64,000 nucleotides of DNA, taken from Larus michahellis. Its lineage: Eukaryota; Chordata; Aves; Charadriiformes; Laridae. The notes under the pieces were generated by a model that worked only from the letters and a program-made list of their open reading frames with translations, had not been told where the DNA came from and did no database searches. Each line of letters opens with the position of its first letter. Positions within the stretch are counted from its first letter, which is position 1. Below, one piece after another: positions 62,301 to 64,000 of the stretch. The position numbers and the translations under genes are program-made. The stretch covers positions 1,927,001-1,991,000 of the forward strand of contig NC_133903.1 of assembly GCF_964199755.1 (NCBI RefSeq), given 5' to 3'.

Positions 62301-64000
62301 GATTTAATTCAGACGAAGTGTAGAATCTGTTTTGAAAAATTTATCACTGTCTTTATTCGCAATGTCTGAAATAAACACACAAATGTCCCAAGGAACAACA
62401 TGCCAAAATACTTCGAAAATTTGAAAAGTTTGCTCCTGACCCAAGCCAAAATCTGAATCTACAATAAGGAGAGATATTTTCCACCTCCCCAGTAAACGCC
62501 CGATGCTCCATATGCAGTTTCAGCCACGTGTCCTGGGTCTTTCTGTAGAGAAAACAAGTAAATCTTTAAATACTGAGTGAGTTAAGAAGTGGCACTCGCT
62601 AAAGGCATAAATAATAAGGCCAGGGCCAAAAATATGACCCGTTGTTTTTTTCCTGTACCATGCACCTGGTTTTAAGCCATTCAAAATGACCCTCTGATCA
62701 TTAAAGTAAAAAAAACCCTTTACAAATGCAGTGCCGCAACCATCTCACCATCCAGCAAAGACTGTCGCCACCTTCTACAGCTTTGCAAAAGTAGGTCGTT
62801 GTATTTCTTGGGTTTGAAGGTTTTGTTAAATAATTAGGGCCAGACACACACATACAGATTCCTAACAACCAAAATTTTTTTTCAAGCACAAGCAGCTTTC
62901 ATTCCAGTGTAAACAAAAAGCCAGAAAATCAGTAGTTAAGTCTTCACCCAACGCTGAACTACCATGATTTCATCTTCCCCCTGAGCTGAGCCGCGGGAAC
63001 ACAGCAGCCTCTGTCTTCCGCCCTGCGCCCGCCAGGACTTTTATGATTCTGCTGTAACCGAGAACCGCTCGGAGGGATTTCCTTATTTTGTTGAGAATGC
63101 ATCGTTTGCCCCGTTTCCAGATGATTCAGGTGATGGAAGAAGACTCCAGAGCCCCAGCTCTGGCATCTCCGCTGTTGTTTCGTGAGGCTGTGCCCACGAG
63201 AGATGTGCTGCTCCCAGCACACCCCGGCAGCACCAGCGCTCGGAGGGCTCCTCCCCACCTTCTCCAGAGCCAAAGCTCTTGACAGGCTTTGTGGTTTTTT
63301 CACTGCTTCCCTGCCTGCTTCCAGAGGATCTGGATCTCTAGCTGATTACCCAGGGCACCTGAGTCAACCCTGTGTTCCAATCAGAAGGTATCAAGGGCAA
63401 TTTTCAGCTTGGAAGTGTTGGGACTGTCCGTACCTGAATATCCATCTTTGAATCCAAAGGGAGACACTCAGCAGGACATCACTAACGTTTTCCAGGGGGA
63501 TTTCTGCACATTTAATTCCTTGTAGCTTTTTGCTAGCATCATTCAAAAACAAATTACAAGAAAAGGTTGTGAGCGGCACAGAACACAGAGCGAGCCGTTA
63601 ACTAGTCCAACAAAGCGAAACCAAGAAATGCGTTTAGACACGAAATCTCTATCTATTCAATCAAAAAATACCATCTGTCTTCTTAGGGAATATCAAAATT
63701 TAAAAGACTTTTTTTTAAAAAGGTCAAAGATATCGAAGGCTTGCAGCAAGTTTTAACACATGAAGTTTCTTCCACGAGCGTACAGGAGAACTGCAAACCA
63801 GAGACGAGACCTGGAACCTCCGGGGCTGGTCCCCTGCCCTCGGCGAGGACTCCTGGCCGCCTCCCCAGGACCAGCCAGGTCCCTTTTCACGCAAAGAAGG
63901 AAAACTTCACTCGAATCAATGAGACGGCAGCTGCTCACACCAGCAGAGTCTGTCACAGTGACTGCAAAACAAATATGACGAAACACTTTGCTGATTGAAT
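59346..64000 (-). other. PRKAR1B: PRKAR1B intron, 3' part, continuing beyond the window
   Basis: The acceptor at 59346-59347 is TTTTCCAG on the minus strand. The next upstream exon, expected to encode the stretch around KNVLFAHLDDNER, was searched for by eye up to 64000 and not found. The region contains the perfect 19-bp hairpin at 61702-61751. No gene of its own was recognised. Confidence 0.85.
61702..61751. repeat. Perfect 19-bp inverted repeat with 12-nt loop
   Basis: The left arm TTTACACTAATATTCTGCT (61702-61720) and the right arm AGCAGAATATTAGTGTAAA (61733-61751) are exact reverse complements, separated by GTGTAGCAGTGG. Pairing stops directly outside the arms. It lies in a PRKAR1B intron and would form the same hairpin in RNA from either strand. 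Whether it is a miRNA-like precursor, a transposon relic or a chance duplication cannot be told from sequence alone. Confidence 0.97.

Noticed and set aside
62720..62790. Stretch on the minus strand resembling an exon end (CTTTGCTGGATGGTGAG)
   Set aside because: The translation does not match the expected KNVLFAHLDDNER segment of PRKAR1B and the frame does not fit the next exon.

Overview
This is vertebrate nuclear DNA, almost certainly from a bird. It carries several CR1 (chicken repeat 1) LINE fragments with the typical avian 3' end, and it has few other repeats, long introns and GT-AG splice sites. No bacterial, viral or organellar gene was recognised.

The one gene recognised lies on the minus strand. 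It is the 3' part of PRKAR1B, the type I-beta regulatory subunit of cAMP-dependent protein kinase. Seven consecutive coding exons were read: 59284-59345, 58474-58520, 49717-49875, 40744-40804, 37519-37640, 20038-20119 and 19439-19611. Their lengths are 62, 47, 159, 61, 122, 82 and 173 nt. They join in phase to give the last 235 residues, about residues 147-381 of a 381-residue protein. They contain both cyclic-nucleotide-binding domains except the very start of domain A. Both phosphate-binding cassettes, both capping aromatic residues and the C-terminus ending in SFISLTV are present. The upstream exons (dimerization/docking domain and inhibitor site) were not found and should lie beyond base 64000.

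Layout: 1-17.6 kb is gene-free flank downstream of PRKAR1B. It has several GC/CpG-rich stretches, a CR1 copy of about 600 bp (6099-6718), a CR1 stub, an (AC)15 microsatellite and poly(A) tracts. From 17.6 to 19.4 kb is a probable 3' untranslated region of about 1.8 kb, with AATAAA and a GT-rich element on the minus strand. From 19.4 to 59.3 kb are the coding exons and introns, including introns of 17.4, 8.9 and 8.6 kb. From 59.3 to 64 kb is the 3' part of the next upstream intron. The introns hold short CR1 pieces, probable ancient repeat remnants, low-complexity tracts and several inverted repeats. The best inverted repeat is a perfect 19-bp hairpin at 61702-61751.

I found no convincing previously undescribed system. 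The most interesting leftovers are the 61.7-kb hairpin, a 14-bp near-perfect hairpin at 8776-8811, a 21-bp triplication at 25.7 kb, two almost identical CR1 tails in opposite orientation, and two non-consensus splice donors in PRKAR1B.
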